This document shows, piece after piece, positions 16,968-26,297 of a stretch of DNA of 64,000 nucleotides. The stretch spans positions 1,121,001 to 1,185,000 of the forward strand of contig NZ_CP126080.1 of NCBI RefSeq assembly GCF_030122805.1, in the 5' to 3' direction. The DNA is from Mesobacillus sp. AQ2. Its GTDB lineage: Bacteria; Bacillota; Bacilli; Bacillales; Cytobacillaceae. Positions within the stretch are counted from its first letter, which is position 1. Every line of letters starts with the position of its first letter. The notes beneath the pieces are model-generated. The model was given only the letters and a program-made list of their open reading frames with translations. It had not been told where the DNA came from and did not search any database. The translations under genes were made by a program, and so were the position numbers.

Positions 16968-17764
16968 TCATTCTTCAAAAAACGGCGAGTTCGCATAGTA
17001 ATACATCCAGCCCATCATGATTCCGCCGCCGATCGGTTGCCAATCGTCACCGGGATTAGATTATGGATCACACCCGCAAAGGTAACAGACTGCGGGTCGT
17101 CGAGAACCATGCTGATCGCAAAGGTACACATATTGGCGATGCTGTGCTCATACCCCGAAATGAAGAAGCAGTACACGAAAAACACCATAGCGAACATCTT
17201 TGCGCCGTCGCCCTTCATCGACATTGGCAGGAAGAATGCCTGGCAGACGAGCCAGTTACAGAGAATCCCCCTGAAAAATAGCTCTGAGGTTGGCGCGAGT
17301 GTCTTTTTTTCAGCGACGCTCAACAAGAATCCATTCACTGAATGATCATCAAACAATCCCGTGGTGTAAATCAAAAAAGCAAACGCAGCGGCGCCGATGA
17401 TATTACCGATATAGCTGAAAATCCACATCCTTGTCACCTGCAGCCATGCCATCTTTTTCCTCAGTGCCGCAAACGTATAGTAGAAGGTATTCCCTGTGAA
17501 CAGGTCACCACCACCGTATGCAATCAGGATGATCGCAGCACCGAAGGTAATGGCAGCTATAGGGTAGGCAAAGGGCGAGTGTTCCATATAAAATGGATTC
17601 CCTGTCTTGAACGCAACAATTACTCCAAAGCCAATGAACATCGACGCCAAAGCCGCCCTTGCGAGATAGCGAATTTTGCTCTGCCTGAAAATCTTATGCT
17701 TTTTCAGGGCAAGTTTCTCAACCTCTTGCAGCGCTTGTGCCTCCAAATTAAAACCACCTGTCAT
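16968..17764 (-). pseudogene. Formate/nitrite transporter (FNT) family gene with 3' frameshift
   Basis: As read, the frame encodes 249 residues (17015-17764) of a FocA/NirC-type pentameric anion channel. FNT marks are present: LFTGNTFYY near residue 87, LVCQAFFLPM near 172 and SGYEHSIANM near 203. After IPVTIGN the frame abruptly gives RSAAES and stops. A second frame from the same point continues as IGGGIMMGWMYYYANSPFFEE and stops at 16968. That is what the family has here, the last transmembrane helix. A one-base loss (or two-base gain) near 17031-17036 explains this. It is either a true inactivation or a sequencing error. The TTG near 17746 with AGGTGG upstream may be the real start. Confidence 0.75.
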
Positions 17765-17850
17765 CAGTATGTAATAAGAGTATTCTGCCTCAAACTTACT
17801 CTCCTATGTAAATACTTCCCTGATTGCCGGGTGAAAAACAGTGCACTATG

Positions 17851-17886
17851 AAAAAAAGACTGAATACGTTAGATCCAGTCTTTTTC
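17851..17886. terminator. Terminator between the FNT and MFS genes
   Basis: AAAAAGACTG pairs with CAGTCTTTTT; symmetric A and T tracts suit either strand. It lies just after the leftward MFS gene. Confidence 0.8.
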
Positions 17887-17890
17887 CATA

Positions 17891-19105
17891 TTAAAAAGTA
17901 TCCCTTACGTATTGCGGATTCCGCTGCATCGAAGCGAACAGGACGAGTCCGCTTACAAGCAGAAGACCGCTCGTAAGGACGAACACCGACGTGAAACCAA
18001 GGTAACCCGAAAGGAAGCCGCCGAGCACAGGGCCGATGATGTTCCCGAAGAAGCGGAGACTTGTGTTATAGCCAAGCACTTCGCCCTGCATTGCGACCGG
18101 AGCTTCCTGCCTGATATAGGCAACCCTTACAGGGATGATGCCTCCGATTGTGATTCCTAGCATGAACCGGATCAGGACGAGCTGCCAGATATTCGTGACA
18201 AAGCCGCCTGGCAGATAGATGATCGCTGATAAAAACAGGAGGAGGACAAGGATTTTTATATAGCCAATTCTGTCTGCAATCTGTCCCCATTTCCGGGCCA
18301 TCAGCAGATTGCCGAGACCAGCTGCCGAAAAGGCAATGCCAGAATAGAATGCCAGGTTTTCATGGCCATGCAGCTCACCGACATACAGGGAGAGGATAGG
18401 CTGGATGCTGAAATGGGCAATCTGCACGAGCATGGACATGAGCAGGACATTGACCATGATTGGATTTTTGAAGATATGCTGAAGCACTTCTTTGCGGCTG
18501 TAATTTGTTTTGCTGCCCTTTTTTATATCAATTCTATATTCCATGATCAGGAAAACAAGCAATCCGGACAGGATGATAAAGGCAGATGTTGATTGGAAGG
18601 TTGTCGCATAGCCTAAAGAGTCGGCCAGGACACCGCCGATCATCGGGCCAAGCAATGATCCTGTGATACTGCCTGTTTGCAGGGTTCCCAGTACTTTTCC
18701 GGCCTGTTCCTTTGGCGTCTGTGTTGAAACGAGTGCCTGTGATACCGGAATGAAGCCTGAAAACAAGCCCATGAACATTCTAAGTAAAAATAGCTGCCAC
18801 ACCGAGGAAGCAAAACCGAGCAGGAAGACAGATAATCCCATACCAAAGGCCATGAAAATCAGGATTCTCTTACGTCCGAATCGGTCTCCCAGCCTTCCGA
18901 TGATGGGAGAGAAGAGAAAAGCTGTAACGAATGTGATGCTGAATGTAAGACCTGACCAGTTCTGGACATATGTTTCCGAAAAATCTCCAAACGACTCAAT
19001 GTATAAGGATAGGAAAGGCATTACCATTGTCATACTGCCTGCGATGAAGAAATTGGCGAACCACATGATCATCAGGTTACGTTTCGCCTTTTGCTGCTGG
19101 GTCAT
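17891..19105 (-). CDS. MFS transporter, multidrug efflux type
   Basis: A 404-residue major facilitator with twelve predicted membrane segments. Motif A is GRLGDRFGRKRILIF near residue 70 and a motif-C-like segment, GSITGSLLGPMIGGVLAD, is near 147; motif C marks proton-driven drug antiporters. The second half repeats a weaker motif A (MARKWGQIADRIGY). It resembles the MdtG/YfmO-type exporters of bacilli. The substrate is unknown. It stands alone between two terminators or promoter gaps. Confidence 0.8.
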   Translation of the reverse strand: MTQQQKAKRNLMIMWFANFFIAGSMTMVMPFLSLYIESFGDFSETYVQNWSGLTFSITFVTAFLFSPIIGRLGDRFGRKRILIFMAFGMGLSVFLLGFASSVWQLFLLRMFMGLFSGFIPVSQALVSTQTPKEQAGKVLGTLQTGSITGSLLGPMIGGVLADSLGYATTFQSTSAFIILSGLLVFLIMEYRIDIKKGSKTNYSRKEVLQHIFKNPIMVNVLLMSMLVQIAHFSIQPILSLYVGELHGHENLAFYSGIAFSAAGLGNLLMARKWGQIADRIGYIKILVLLLFLSAIIYLPGGFVTNIWQLVLIRFMLGITIGGIIPVRVAYIRQEAPVAMQGEVLGYNTSLRFFGNIIGPVLGGFLSGYLGFTSVFVLTSGLLLVSGLVLFASMQRNPQYVRDTF

Positions 19106-19212
19106 ACCATCAACACTTCTTTCTCAGTACGAATATTTCGCTTTTCTAAATATTATACCAAAATTTTGCTGTATTGAAAACCAATACAGCAAGCAAAGGC
19201 GGGTTTCTCGGA

Positions 19213-19584
19213 TTAGCGGACCCACTCAAGCAATTCAATTCTATTGCCAAACGGGTCAGAAACATAAATCCTGTTTGCGCCTGGTAATTTGTCATCTTCG
19301 AGGTAATCCACTCCGGATCCAGACAGATGTTTCTTCAACTCTTCAATATTCTCCACTTCAAACGCCGGGTGGGCTTTCTTTGCAGGAACAAAATCCGCCT
19401 CGGCCCCAACGTGGATCTGGCAGGAGCCGAATTGAAACCAGGCGCCGCCGCGCTTTTTCAATTCAGCAGGCTTTTCGATCTCTTCAAAACCTAATATCCC
19501 ACTGAAAAATTTCCTTGCCTGGTCTTCAGTGCCTTTCGGGGCTGCAAGCTGTACATGGTCAATCGCTTTAAATTTATAAGTCAT
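19213..19584 (-). CDS. VOC (glyoxalase/dioxygenase fold) family protein
   Basis: A 123-residue single-domain vicinal-oxygen-chelate protein with two beta-alpha-beta-beta-beta modules. Candidate metal ligands are H10 (IDHVQLA), H58 (IHVGAE) and a C-terminal glutamate in DPFGNRIELLEW. The last motif is the standard VOC ending. Such proteins range from glyoxalase to antibiotic-resistance enzymes and the function here is open. Start ATG has AAGGAGGG upstream. Confidence 0.8.
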   Translation of the reverse strand: MTYKFKAIDHVQLAAPKGTEDQARKFFSGILGFEEIEKPAELKKRGGAWFQFGSCQIHVGAEADFVPAKKAHPAFEVENIEELKKHLSGSGVDYLEDDKLPGANRIYVSDPFGNRIELLEWVR

Positions 19585-19759
19585 ATGAATCCCTCCTTAT
19601 CTATTCCTATTTTATTCTTGTCAGAAGCATAAGGAAATGACGGGTTATCAATAAATAAGGATAAGTTTTTCTTATCCTCTTTTAGAGTAATACAAGCCTC
19701 ATCGCCCTCATATAAATTAGTAAAGTTTTGTACGTTTTTTACAAGAGGGGGCATTAGGA

Positions 19760-20590
19760 ATGAGAAAAAGATTCTTTGCCATGATCATGATGGCAATTGC
19801 AGCGCTTGTTGTGTCAGCATGCGGCTCAAGCGAATCAAGCGAATCAAGCGAAACGAATGGTACCGGGAAAAAGGAACTCAGGGTCGTAACCGATGCAGCA
19901 TACGCACCATTTGAATATATGGAGGGCGACAAGATTGTTGGTTTCGACGTTGATTTTCTGAAGGCCGCAGCGAAGGAAGCAGGTTATGAACTAAAGTTCG
20001 ATAATGTCGGCTGGGATCCAATTTTCGTTGAGATTGGCAGCAACCGCGCCGACCTTGCCGTATCGTCTATCTCCATCAATGACGAGCGAAAGCAGACTTA
20101 TGATTTTTCATTGCCATATTTCCTGTCCACCAATAAAATCCTTGTCCGCGAAGACAGCGACATCAAAAGCGCCGCAGATTTGAAAGGCAAGGTAGTGGCT
20201 GTTCAGAACGGGACCACCGGGCAGGAAGCAATGGATAAACTGCTTGGAAAAAACAATAAGGACATCAAGAAATTCGATAATAACAACCTGGCAATCATGG
20301 AAATGCTCTCAGGCGGAGCGGATGCAGTCGTGGCAGACAATGGAGTTGTTGAAGTCTATGCGAAGAACAATCCGGATGAAAAGTTAAAGGTCATCGAAGA
20401 CAGCGGCAGTTTCGATGCTGAATACTACGGCATCCTTTTTCCAAAAGGAACCGATCTGAAAGCGGACTTTGATAAAGCCATCAAGAAAATCGTCGAGAAC
20501 GGCACTTATGAGAAAGTCTATCAGGAATGGTTCGGCCAGAAGCCGAACATCGAAATGCTGAAGGCAGAACAAAATAAGGCATCAAAGTAA
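19760..20590 (+). CDS. artP: Polar amino-acid ABC transporter substrate-binding lipoprotein (ArtP-like)
   Basis: A 276-residue lipoprotein. The lipobox VVSAC is near residue 21, followed by a Ser/Glu-rich linker made of repeated SSE, then a SBP_bac_3 domain. Ligand-site features are DAAYAPFEYMEGDKIVGFDVDF near residue 48 and NGTTGQEAMDKLL near 150. It is followed by a matching permease and ATPase. Arginine or another polar amino acid is the likely ligand by similarity to B. subtilis ArtP/YqiX, but ligand preference cannot be fixed from sequence. Start ATG follows GAGGGGG. Confidence 0.82.
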   Translation: MRKRFFAMIMMAIAALVVSACGSSESSESSETNGTGKKELRVVTDAAYAPFEYMEGDKIVGFDVDFLKAAAKEAGYELKFDNVGWDPIFVEIGSNRADLAVSSISINDERKQTYDFSLPYFLSTNKILVREDSDIKSAADLKGKVVAVQNGTTGQEAMDKLLGKNNKDIKKFDNNNLAIMEMLSGGADAVVADNGVVEVYAKNNPDEKLKVIEDSGSFDAEYYGILFPKGTDLKADFDKAIKKIVENGTYEKVYQEWFGQKPNIEMLKAEQNKASK

Positions 20591-20632
20591 AACCTGAAAT
20601 CAAGATAAGGCATTAAAGTAAAACCTGAAATC
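20573..20632. repeat. Tandem duplication over the artP stop codon, 31-bp period
   Basis: An ATAAGGCATYAAAGTAAAAC-type segment continuing to CTGAAATC occurs twice, starting at about 20573 and 20604, with one base changed. The first copy includes the stop codon of the binding-protein gene and the second is untranslated. This parallels the outward duplication at the end of the histidine phosphatase gene. Confidence 0.85.
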
Positions 20633-20647
20633 TATGAAACTGCAAAG

Positions 20648-20684
20648 ATGCGTAACTCTTAACACAGCGTTACGCATTTTTTTA
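20648..20684 (+). terminator. Intercistronic terminator between binding protein and permease
   Basis: ATGCGTAAC pairs with GTTACGCAT, followed by eight T. Partial read-through would keep the binding protein in excess over the membrane parts. Confidence 0.85.
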
Positions 20685-20743
20685 TCAGGCGGGACAGCCT
20701 ATGAAAAAATCCGCTCCGGACCAGGGGCGTTGGGGGGCAAGCT

Positions 20744-21400
20744 ATGGATTTTCGTTTTGATATTATTATTGAATACTCTCCTTATCTGGTAAAAGGTACG
20801 CTGTTGACCATCGGGCTTTCATTGGCAGGAATTTTAATTGGGACAATCCTCGGTTTGTTCATTGGACTTGGCAAAATGCAGCGCCGGAAGCTGCTGGCCT
20901 GGCCATTTGTCTGGTATATCACTTTCTTTCGCGGGACCCCGTTATTTGTCCAGATCCTGCTAATCCATTTTGGGGTAGTCCCGATGTTTCTTGGAGAAAC
21001 AAACGGGATTGCCGCTACCATCATTGCCTTGTCACTGAATGCGGCAGCCTATATCGCAGAAATTTTCCGTGCCGGCATCCAATCGATCGACCGCGGCCAG
21101 ATGGAGGCTGCCCGTTCGCTTGGGATGACACACGTCCAGGCGATGAGATATGTCATTCTTCCCCAGGCATTCAAACGGATGATTCCGCCGCTTGGAAATG
21201 AATTCATCGTGCTGATCAAAGAGTCTTCACTGGCGGCTATCGTCGCGACGCCGGAAATCATGTACTGGGGCAGGGCGATGGCCGGGCAATATTATCGGGT
21301 TTGGGAGCCGTACCTCACCGCAGCAGTGATTTACCTGATCCTGACACTTTCGTTAAGCTTTTTATTAAATCTGCTAGAAAGAAGGCTGAAAACGGAATGA
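20744..21400 (+). CDS. artQ: Polar amino-acid ABC transporter permease (ArtQ-like)
   Basis: A 218-residue HisM/GlnP-type permease with about five membrane segments. The start region [17 protein letters not shown] and the EAA loop [21 protein letters not shown] near residue 128 are typical. Start ATG follows GGGGGG. The stop codon overlaps the ATPase start (ATGA), so translation is coupled. Confidence 0.88.
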   Translation: MDFRFDIIIEYSPYLVKGTLLTIGLSLAGILIGTILGLFIGLGKMQRRKLLAWPFVWYITFFRGTPLFVQILLIHFGVVPMFLGETNGIAATIIALSLNAAAYIAEIFRAGIQSIDRGQMEAARSLGMTHVQAMRYVILPQAFKRMIPPLGNEFIVLIKESSLAAIVATPEIMYWGRAMAGQYYRVWEPYLTAAVIYLILTLSLSFLLNLLERRLKTE

Positions 21401-22119
21401 TCACAGTGACTGATTTGGAAAAATCTTTTGGAAGCCACAAGGTGTTGAATGGAATAAACGTAGTCGTCCAGCCGCAGGAGGTTGTTGTGGTGATCGGGCC
21501 ATCGGGTTCCGGAAAATCAACCTTCCTTCGCTGTATTAACCTCCTCGAAACCATCACTGCAGGCCATGTGAAAATCGAAGGAGTGGACATTACCGATAAA
21601 GGAATCAATATCAACAAAGTGCGCGAGGAAGTCGGGATGGTGTTCCAGCATTTTAACCTGTTTCCTCATAAGACAGTGCTTGAGAATATCATGCTGGCGC
21701 CACTCAAGGTGCGTGGGGTTTCGGTAGAGCAGGCACGTTCCAAAGGAATCGAGCTGCTGAAAAAAGTAGGACTTGGTGAAAAAGCGGAAGCATATCCGGA
21801 CTCACTGTCAGGAGGCCAAAAACAGCGAGTGGCCATCGCCCGCGCCCTCGCAATGGAACCAAAAATCATGCTTTTCGACGAACCAACGTCCGCCCTCGAT
21901 CCGGAAATGGTCGGAGAAGTGCTCGAAGTCATCAAGCAGCTGGCCAGGGAAGGAATGACCATGGTCGTTGTCACACATGAAATGGGCTTCGCCAGAGAAG
22001 TCGGTGACAGAGTCATCTTCATGGACGGCGGGCTGATCATAGAAGAGAACCAGCCGCAGAATATTTTCGAAAACCCACAGCACGAGCGGACGAAGGCTTT
22101 CTTAAGTAAGGTTTTATAG
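21397..22119 (+). CDS. artM: Polar amino-acid ABC transporter ATP-binding protein (ArtM/GlnQ-like)
   Basis: A 240-residue single NBD with Walker [10 protein letters not shown] near residue 32, Q-loop [10 protein letters not shown] near 80, signature LSGGQKQR near 134 and Walker [12 protein letters not shown] near 155. It begins inside the permease stop codon (ATGA overlap). The longer frame starting at 21301 overlaps the permease and is not the real start. Confidence 0.9.
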   Translation: MITVTDLEKSFGSHKVLNGINVVVQPQEVVVVIGPSGSGKSTFLRCINLLETITAGHVKIEGVDITDKGININKVREEVGMVFQHFNLFPHKTVLENIMLAPLKVRGVSVEQARSKGIELLKKVGLGEKAEAYPDSLSGGQKQRVAIARALAMEPKIMLFDEPTSALDPEMVGEVLEVIKQLAREGMTMVVVTHEMGFAREVGDRVIFMDGGLIIEENQPQNIFENPQHERTKAFLSKVL

Positions 22120-22130
22120 GACGGAAGGGA

Positions 22131-22160
22131 AACCCGCTTGAAGGTGGGCTTCTTTTTTGG
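22131..22160 (+). terminator. Terminator after the amino-acid transporter
   Basis: CCCGC pairs with GTGGG, extended by GAA with TTC, followed by six T. Confidence 0.65.
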
Positions 22161-22200
22161 CGATGATCGAAAAGTTTTTAACCGTATTTTTCTTTTGGAA

Positions 22201-23095
22201 GATATCCTTATGTAGGTTGCTCTATCCACAGAAGGGTACTATTCAAATCGGGAGATACCCTTATGCAGTCAAAACCGTCCACATAAGGGTACTATTCAGG
22301 CCGGTAGATGCCCTTATGCAGGCGAAAGCATCCCTATAAGGGTACCATTCAAATTGAGAGATACCCTTATACAAGTCAAACCATCCGCATAAGGGAACCA
22401 TTCAGGCCGGGAGATAACCTTATGCAGTCAAAACCGTCCCCATAAGGGTACCATTCTAATTGGGAGATACCCTTATGCAGTCAAAACCGTCCCCATAAGG
22501 GTACTATTCAGGCCGGTAGATACCCTTATGCAGGCAAAAGCATCCGCATAAGGACACTATTCAGGCCGGTAGATACCCTTATGCAGTCAAAACCGTCCCC
22601 ATAAGGGTACTATTCAGGCCGGTAGATACCCTTATGCAGGCAAAAGCATCCGCATAAGGGCACTATTCAGGCCGGTAGATACCCTTATGCAGTCAAAACC
22701 GTCCCCATAAGGGTACCATTCAGGCCGGTAGATACCCTTATGCAGGCAAAAACATCCCCATAAGGGTACCATTCAGGTCGGTAGATACCCTTATGCAGGC
22801 GAAAGCATCCCCATAAGGGTAGCATTCAGGCCAGGAGATACCCTTATGCTGGTGAAACCCTCCCCATAAGGGTACTATTCAGGCCGGTAGATACCCTTAT
22901 GCAGGCAAAAGCATCCGCATAAGGGCACTATTCAGGCCGGTAGATACCCTTATGCAGTCAAAACCGTCCCCATAAGGGTACCATTCAGGCCGGTAGATAC
23001 CCTTATGCAGTCAAAACCGTCCCCATAAGGGTAGCATTCAGGCCGGGAGATCCCCTTCTGCAGGTTAATCTATCCACATAAGGTTACTAATTATA
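22201..23095. repeat. Large tandem array, 17 units, exact 53-bp period, inverted-repeat units
   Basis: Seventeen units begin GATACCCTTATG or a close variant, the first at 22201 and the last at 23049, exactly 16 x 53 bp apart. Each unit holds CCCTTATG, then 16 bases, then CATAAGGG, an inverted repeat with an 8-10 bp stem, followed by a conserved ATTCAGGCCGG-type linker. Two main inner sequences occur, one with CAGTCAAAACCGTCC and one with CAGGCAAAAGCATCC. End units are more diverged than central ones. There is no coding frame. The 48.3-kb array has the same stem word, same 16-base gap and same period with a different filler. Confidence 0.95.
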
Positions 23096-23119
23096 TATTT
23101 TACCAAATAAAGATTGATT

Positions 23120-23165
23120 TAACTAACGTAATTAGTTAAAGTAAAACTAATGATATTAGTTTTAC
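23120..23165. promoter_or_regulatory. Two palindromic operators for the adjacent TetR regulator
   Basis: TAACTAA and TTAGTTA arms flank five bases at 23120-23138. A stronger palindrome at 23141-23165 has perfect 11-bp arms (GTAAAACTAAT and its complement) around GAT. Both share the half-site AACTAAT/ATTAGTT and lie directly before the MBL gene. Repression by the co-transcribed TetR protein is the simplest reading. Confidence 0.75.
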
Positions 23166-23181
23166 GCTGGAGGGGTTTTAA

Positions 23182-23898
23182 ATGAGGGTAATCAAAGAGG
23201 GTTTTCTATACCAGTTAACATTCATGCCAAGAATTTTTCCGGTAAATTGTTACTTTATCGAGGAAGAGGAAGGGCTGACTTTAATTGATGCAGCACTGCC
23301 GAACAGTGCCAAACCAATTTTGCATGCTGCAGAACAAATTGGGAAACCGATCAAAAGGATTGTTTTGACCCATGCTCACAGTGATCATATTGGAGCACTT
23401 GCTGAATTGAAGGAAAAGCTTGATGTCCCAGTTTATATCTCTGTCCGTGATTCACGCCTTCTTGCCGGTGATACCTCACTTGATCCATCTGAACCTCAGA
23501 CACCGATTCGAGGAGGAGTACCGAAGAACATTAACATAAAACCTGATGTATTCCTCAGCGAAGGGGATGAAATCGGCTCATTAATCGCATTTGAAACTCC
23601 AGGACACACACCTGGATCAATGTCTTTCCTGGATAAAAGAACAAACTCCCTAATTGCAGGTGACGCCTTCCAGACAAGAGGGGGAATAGCTGTATCTGGT
23701 GTGACAGTACCATGGTTTCCTTTTCCGGCGATGGCTACATGGAACAGGAAACTGGCATTGCAAAGCGCGGAAAAAGTTCTCGAGCTAAAACCAGCAATTC
23801 TGGCTGTAGGCCATGGGGAATTGCTTCGTGGACCTGTGGCTCTCATTGAAAAAGCTATCCAAAAGGCAGAAGAATTTTTACGGAACAAAGGAGTTTAG
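23182..23898 (+). CDS. MBL-fold metallo-hydrolase
   Basis: A 238-residue metallo-beta-lactamase-fold enzyme. The zinc motif THAHSDH places H64, H66, D68 and H69. Further ligands are the His in TPGHTPGS near residue 141, the Asp in LIAGDAF near 160 and the His in AVGHGE near 213. The set is complete, so it is probably active. The substrate is unknown; the family includes lactonases, glyoxalase II and quorum-quenching enzymes. It is the first gene of a two-gene operon with its probable TetR repressor. Start ATG follows GGAGGGG. Confidence 0.85.
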   Translation: MRVIKEGFLYQLTFMPRIFPVNCYFIEEEEGLTLIDAALPNSAKPILHAAEQIGKPIKRIVLTHAHSDHIGALAELKEKLDVPVYISVRDSRLLAGDTSLDPSEPQTPIRGGVPKNINIKPDVFLSEGDEIGSLIAFETPGHTPGSMSFLDKRTNSLIAGDAFQTRGGIAVSGVTVPWFPFPAMATWNRKLALQSAEKVLELKPAILAVGHGELLRGPVALIEKAIQKAEEFLRNKGV

Positions 23899-23901
23899 GA
23901 A

Positions 23902-24477
23902 ATGTCACCAAGACCGAAAATCGCACTCGATAAAAAGACCATTGTAATGGCAGCAGCTCAGCTTGCGAATGAGCAGGGAAGTGATCAAGTAACGCTTGCA
24001 TTGCTGGCAAAGAAACTTAATATCAAACCACCATCGTTATATAACCATTTTGATGGTCTTCCAGGAATCAAAAGGGAACTCGCTCTGTTTTCACTTGAAA
24101 AACTGTATAACGGACTTGAGGCTGAAGCATTGGAAAAGTCTCCAGGTGAGGAATCAGTTTTGGCGATAACAGATGCCTATTTATCTTTTGCCAGGGAAAA
24201 TCCCGGCCTTTATGAATTTGCATTGTCTGCTCCCGATCCTTCAGATGAAAAAGTCAATCATGCTGGCGAGAGAATTGTCAGGCTTGTCATATCCACAATC
24301 CAGCCCTCTAGTTTGTCAGACGAGGGAGCCATTCATGCAGTGCGCGGTTTAAGGAGCCTCATGCACGGTTTCGCTTCTCTCGAACAGAAAGGCGGCTTTG
24401 GAATGCCCCTTGACCTGGATGAAAGCTATAGGCTTGCAGTAAAGACCTTCCTCCGGGGCATGAAAATATCAGGTTAA
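23902..24477 (+). CDS. TetR/AcrR family transcriptional regulator
   Basis: A 191-residue regulator. The N-terminal helix-turn-helix is at about residues 25-46 (VTLALLAKKLNIKPPSLYNHFDG). The C-terminal part contains the ALRGLRSLMHGFASLE-like segment of WHG-domain TetR proteins (here AVRGLRSLMHGFASLEQKGGF). It starts 3 bp after the MBL stop codon. Palindromes before the operon suggest autorepression; the ligand is probably the MBL substrate or a relative. Confidence 0.87.
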   Translation: MSPRPKIALDKKTIVMAAAQLANEQGSDQVTLALLAKKLNIKPPSLYNHFDGLPGIKRELALFSLEKLYNGLEAEALEKSPGEESVLAITDAYLSFARENPGLYEFALSAPDPSDEKVNHAGERIVRLVISTIQPSSLSDEGAIHAVRGLRSLMHGFASLEQKGGFGMPLDLDESYRLAVKTFLRGMKISG

Positions 24478-24558
24478 TTTTCATCTTCTGAAATAGTTTC
24501 AATGGGTACTCACATACATATGTATAGATGCAACTTTTGAAAGAACAGGAGGCGCACT

Positions 24559-25749
24559 ATGGATATATATGTGAGAAGAGGAGATTCATTTTGGTATTTC
24601 AGCAACCTTTTCAACATCCCGCTCCAGTTGATCATAGATTCCAACCGCGATTTGGATCCGAACGCACTGACTGTGGGCCGGACTGTGAAGATTCCCGGTT
24701 ATGCCGCTGTGGATTATCGAATCCGTGCAGGAGATACTCTCTGGCAAATCGCCCGGAGCCGAAATATCCAGGTGGATGCTCTGCTGCTGGCCAATCGGAA
24801 TATCAATCCAAAGGGATTGTACATTGGCCAGATGATCAAAGTTCCAACAAGGATTACCTGGCGGATTGTCCAGGGTAAAAAAAATTACGATTATAGCTCT
24901 TTGATGAATGATTTAAGACGATTGGAAAGTGTATACCCATTTATGAGAGTGCCATCGATCGGAAATTCTGTATTAGGAAAAAGGATTCCTGAAGCTTTGG
25001 TCGGGGATGGCAATAAAAAGGTCCATTACAATGGGGCATTTCATGCGAATGAATGGATCACTACTCCCGTCCTAATGACGTTTCTAAATGACTACCTTCT
25101 GGCGCTGACAAACCAAACCTCGATACGAGGGCTGTCAATGCTGAACTTATACAACCAGACGGCTTTGTCGATTGTCCCTATGGTCAACCCTGATGGTGTC
25201 GACCTCGTACTCAACGGACCACCTGAAGAGGAGCCATGGAATGAAAGAGTAATAGAATGGAATAAAGGCAGCATGGACTTCAGCGGCTGGAAGGCGAATA
25301 TAAGAGGAGTGGACCTGAATGATCAATTCCCAGCAGAATGGGAAAAAGAAAAAGCCAGGAATCCAAGCCAGCCTGGTCCAAGGGATTATGTTGGCGAAAA
25401 GCCGTTATCGGAGCCGGAAGCAATCGCCATGGCAGAACTTACACGCAAGCGCGATTTCTCAAGGGTTCTCGCCTTCCATACCCAGGGCGAAGTCATCTAC
25501 TGGGGCTTTGAAAACCTCGAGCCGCCTGAATCGGATGCAATGGTTAATGAATTCGCCAGGGTAAGCGGCTACCAGCCAGTAAAAACCATTGAAAGCTATG
25601 CCGGATACAAGGACTGGTTCATCCAGGACTGGCGCCGGCCTGGCTTCACAGTGGAGCTTGGGTTCGGTATCAACCCTCTGCCACTGTCTCAGTTCGATGA
25701 GATTTATGAAGAAGCCCTGGGAATCTTCCTGGCAGGTTTATACCTTTAA
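24559..25749 (+). CDS. LysM-M14 peptidase, probable gamma-D-glutamyl-meso-DAP peptidase
   Basis: A 396-residue protein with two N-terminal LysM repeats (about residues 3-46 and 51-95) that bind peptidoglycan, and an M14 zinc-peptidase domain (about 108-390). Zinc ligands are H162 and E165 (FHANEW) and H307 (FHTQGE). The catalytic glutamate is E366 (TVELGFG). This architecture is that of endopeptidase I of Lysinibacillus sphaericus and its relatives, which cut the gamma-D-Glu-meso-DAP bond during spore or cell-wall turnover. There is no signal peptide, also true of that enzyme type, so it may act inside sporulating cells or after lysis. Confidence 0.85.
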   Translation: MDIYVRRGDSFWYFSNLFNIPLQLIIDSNRDLDPNALTVGRTVKIPGYAAVDYRIRAGDTLWQIARSRNIQVDALLLANRNINPKGLYIGQMIKVPTRITWRIVQGKKNYDYSSLMNDLRRLESVYPFMRVPSIGNSVLGKRIPEALVGDGNKKVHYNGAFHANEWITTPVLMTFLNDYLLALTNQTSIRGLSMLNLYNQTALSIVPMVNPDGVDLVLNGPPEEEPWNERVIEWNKGSMDFSGWKANIRGVDLNDQFPAEWEKEKARNPSQPGPRDYVGEKPLSEPEAIAMAELTRKRDFSRVLAFHTQGEVIYWGFENLEPPESDAMVNEFARVSGYQPVKTIESYAGYKDWFIQDWRRPGFTVELGFGINPLPLSQFDEIYEEALGIFLAGLYL

Positions 25750-25755
25750 TAAAGT

Positions 25756-25784
25756 GGATCACCTGAAAAGGTGGTCCCTTTCTG
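25756..25784 (+). terminator. Terminator after the LysM-M14 gene
   Basis: GGATCACCT pairs with AGGTGGTCC around GAAA (one G-T pair), followed by CTTTCTGT. Confidence 0.7.
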
Positions 25785-25837
25785 TATCTCTATTTGGATT
25801 TATCTGGTAAAATTGTTTTGTGCAAGGGGGGAGTCAG

Positions 25838-26263
25838 ATGACTTATTCAGGCAGGCCACCAATATACATAATGTATTCTCTGTTAGTTGTTATGCCTTTT
25901 TCTTCAAATTTCAACAAGTTCTTTCAATTTCTGATTCCGATTACTTTAGTTATGATTAGTCTGCTGAGATTTCATTTAACATTATCATCCCATCAGATTG
26001 AATATAAAATAACCATCGCTAATATTATGATATACAAAAAAATACTTACATCTGAGAAAATCAAAAAAGTAAAGTTCGGCCGGATCGGCTGGACGACGAA
26101 AAATGCAGTGGTAAAGGTAAGGAGAGGCTTCAATATTGGTGTTGCCTACTTTTACAGCGGTCAGTTGATTGCTGAGCTTGAAGATTTCGCCCTTGCTAAC
26201 CATATTGAAATTCAAAAGACGAGGGATTTTCTGCTTTTGGAAAAATACTATACAAACAGCTAA
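25838..26263 (+). CDS. Membrane protein of unknown function, PH-domain-like
   Basis: A 141-residue protein with two adjacent hydrophobic segments at about residues 10-40 and a soluble C-terminal part of about 95 residues rich in beta strands (HQIEYKITIANIMIYKKIL...KIKKVKFG). The layout resembles small bacterial PH-like membrane proteins, but I cannot assign it. ATG 25838 is preceded by AAGGGGGGAG; the in-frame GTG at 25820 is too early for it. Confidence 0.6.
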   Translation: MTYSGRPPIYIMYSLLVVMPFSSNFNKFFQFLIPITLVMISLLRFHLTLSSHQIEYKITIANIMIYKKILTSEKIKKVKFGRIGWTTKNAVVKVRRGFNIGVAYFYSGQLIAELEDFALANHIEIQKTRDFLLLEKYYTNS

Positions 26264-26292
26264 AAAGCATCGGTCGCCCGATGCTTTTTTTG
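26264..26292. terminator. Bidirectional terminator
   Basis: AAAAGCATCGG pairs with CCGATGCTTTT around a tight loop; seven T follow. It separates two convergent genes. Confidence 0.88.
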
Positions 26293-26297
26293 CCTGC

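Noticed and set aside
22201..23095. CRISPR array
   Set aside because: The whole 53-bp unit is conserved, including the part that would be spacer, and no cas genes are near.
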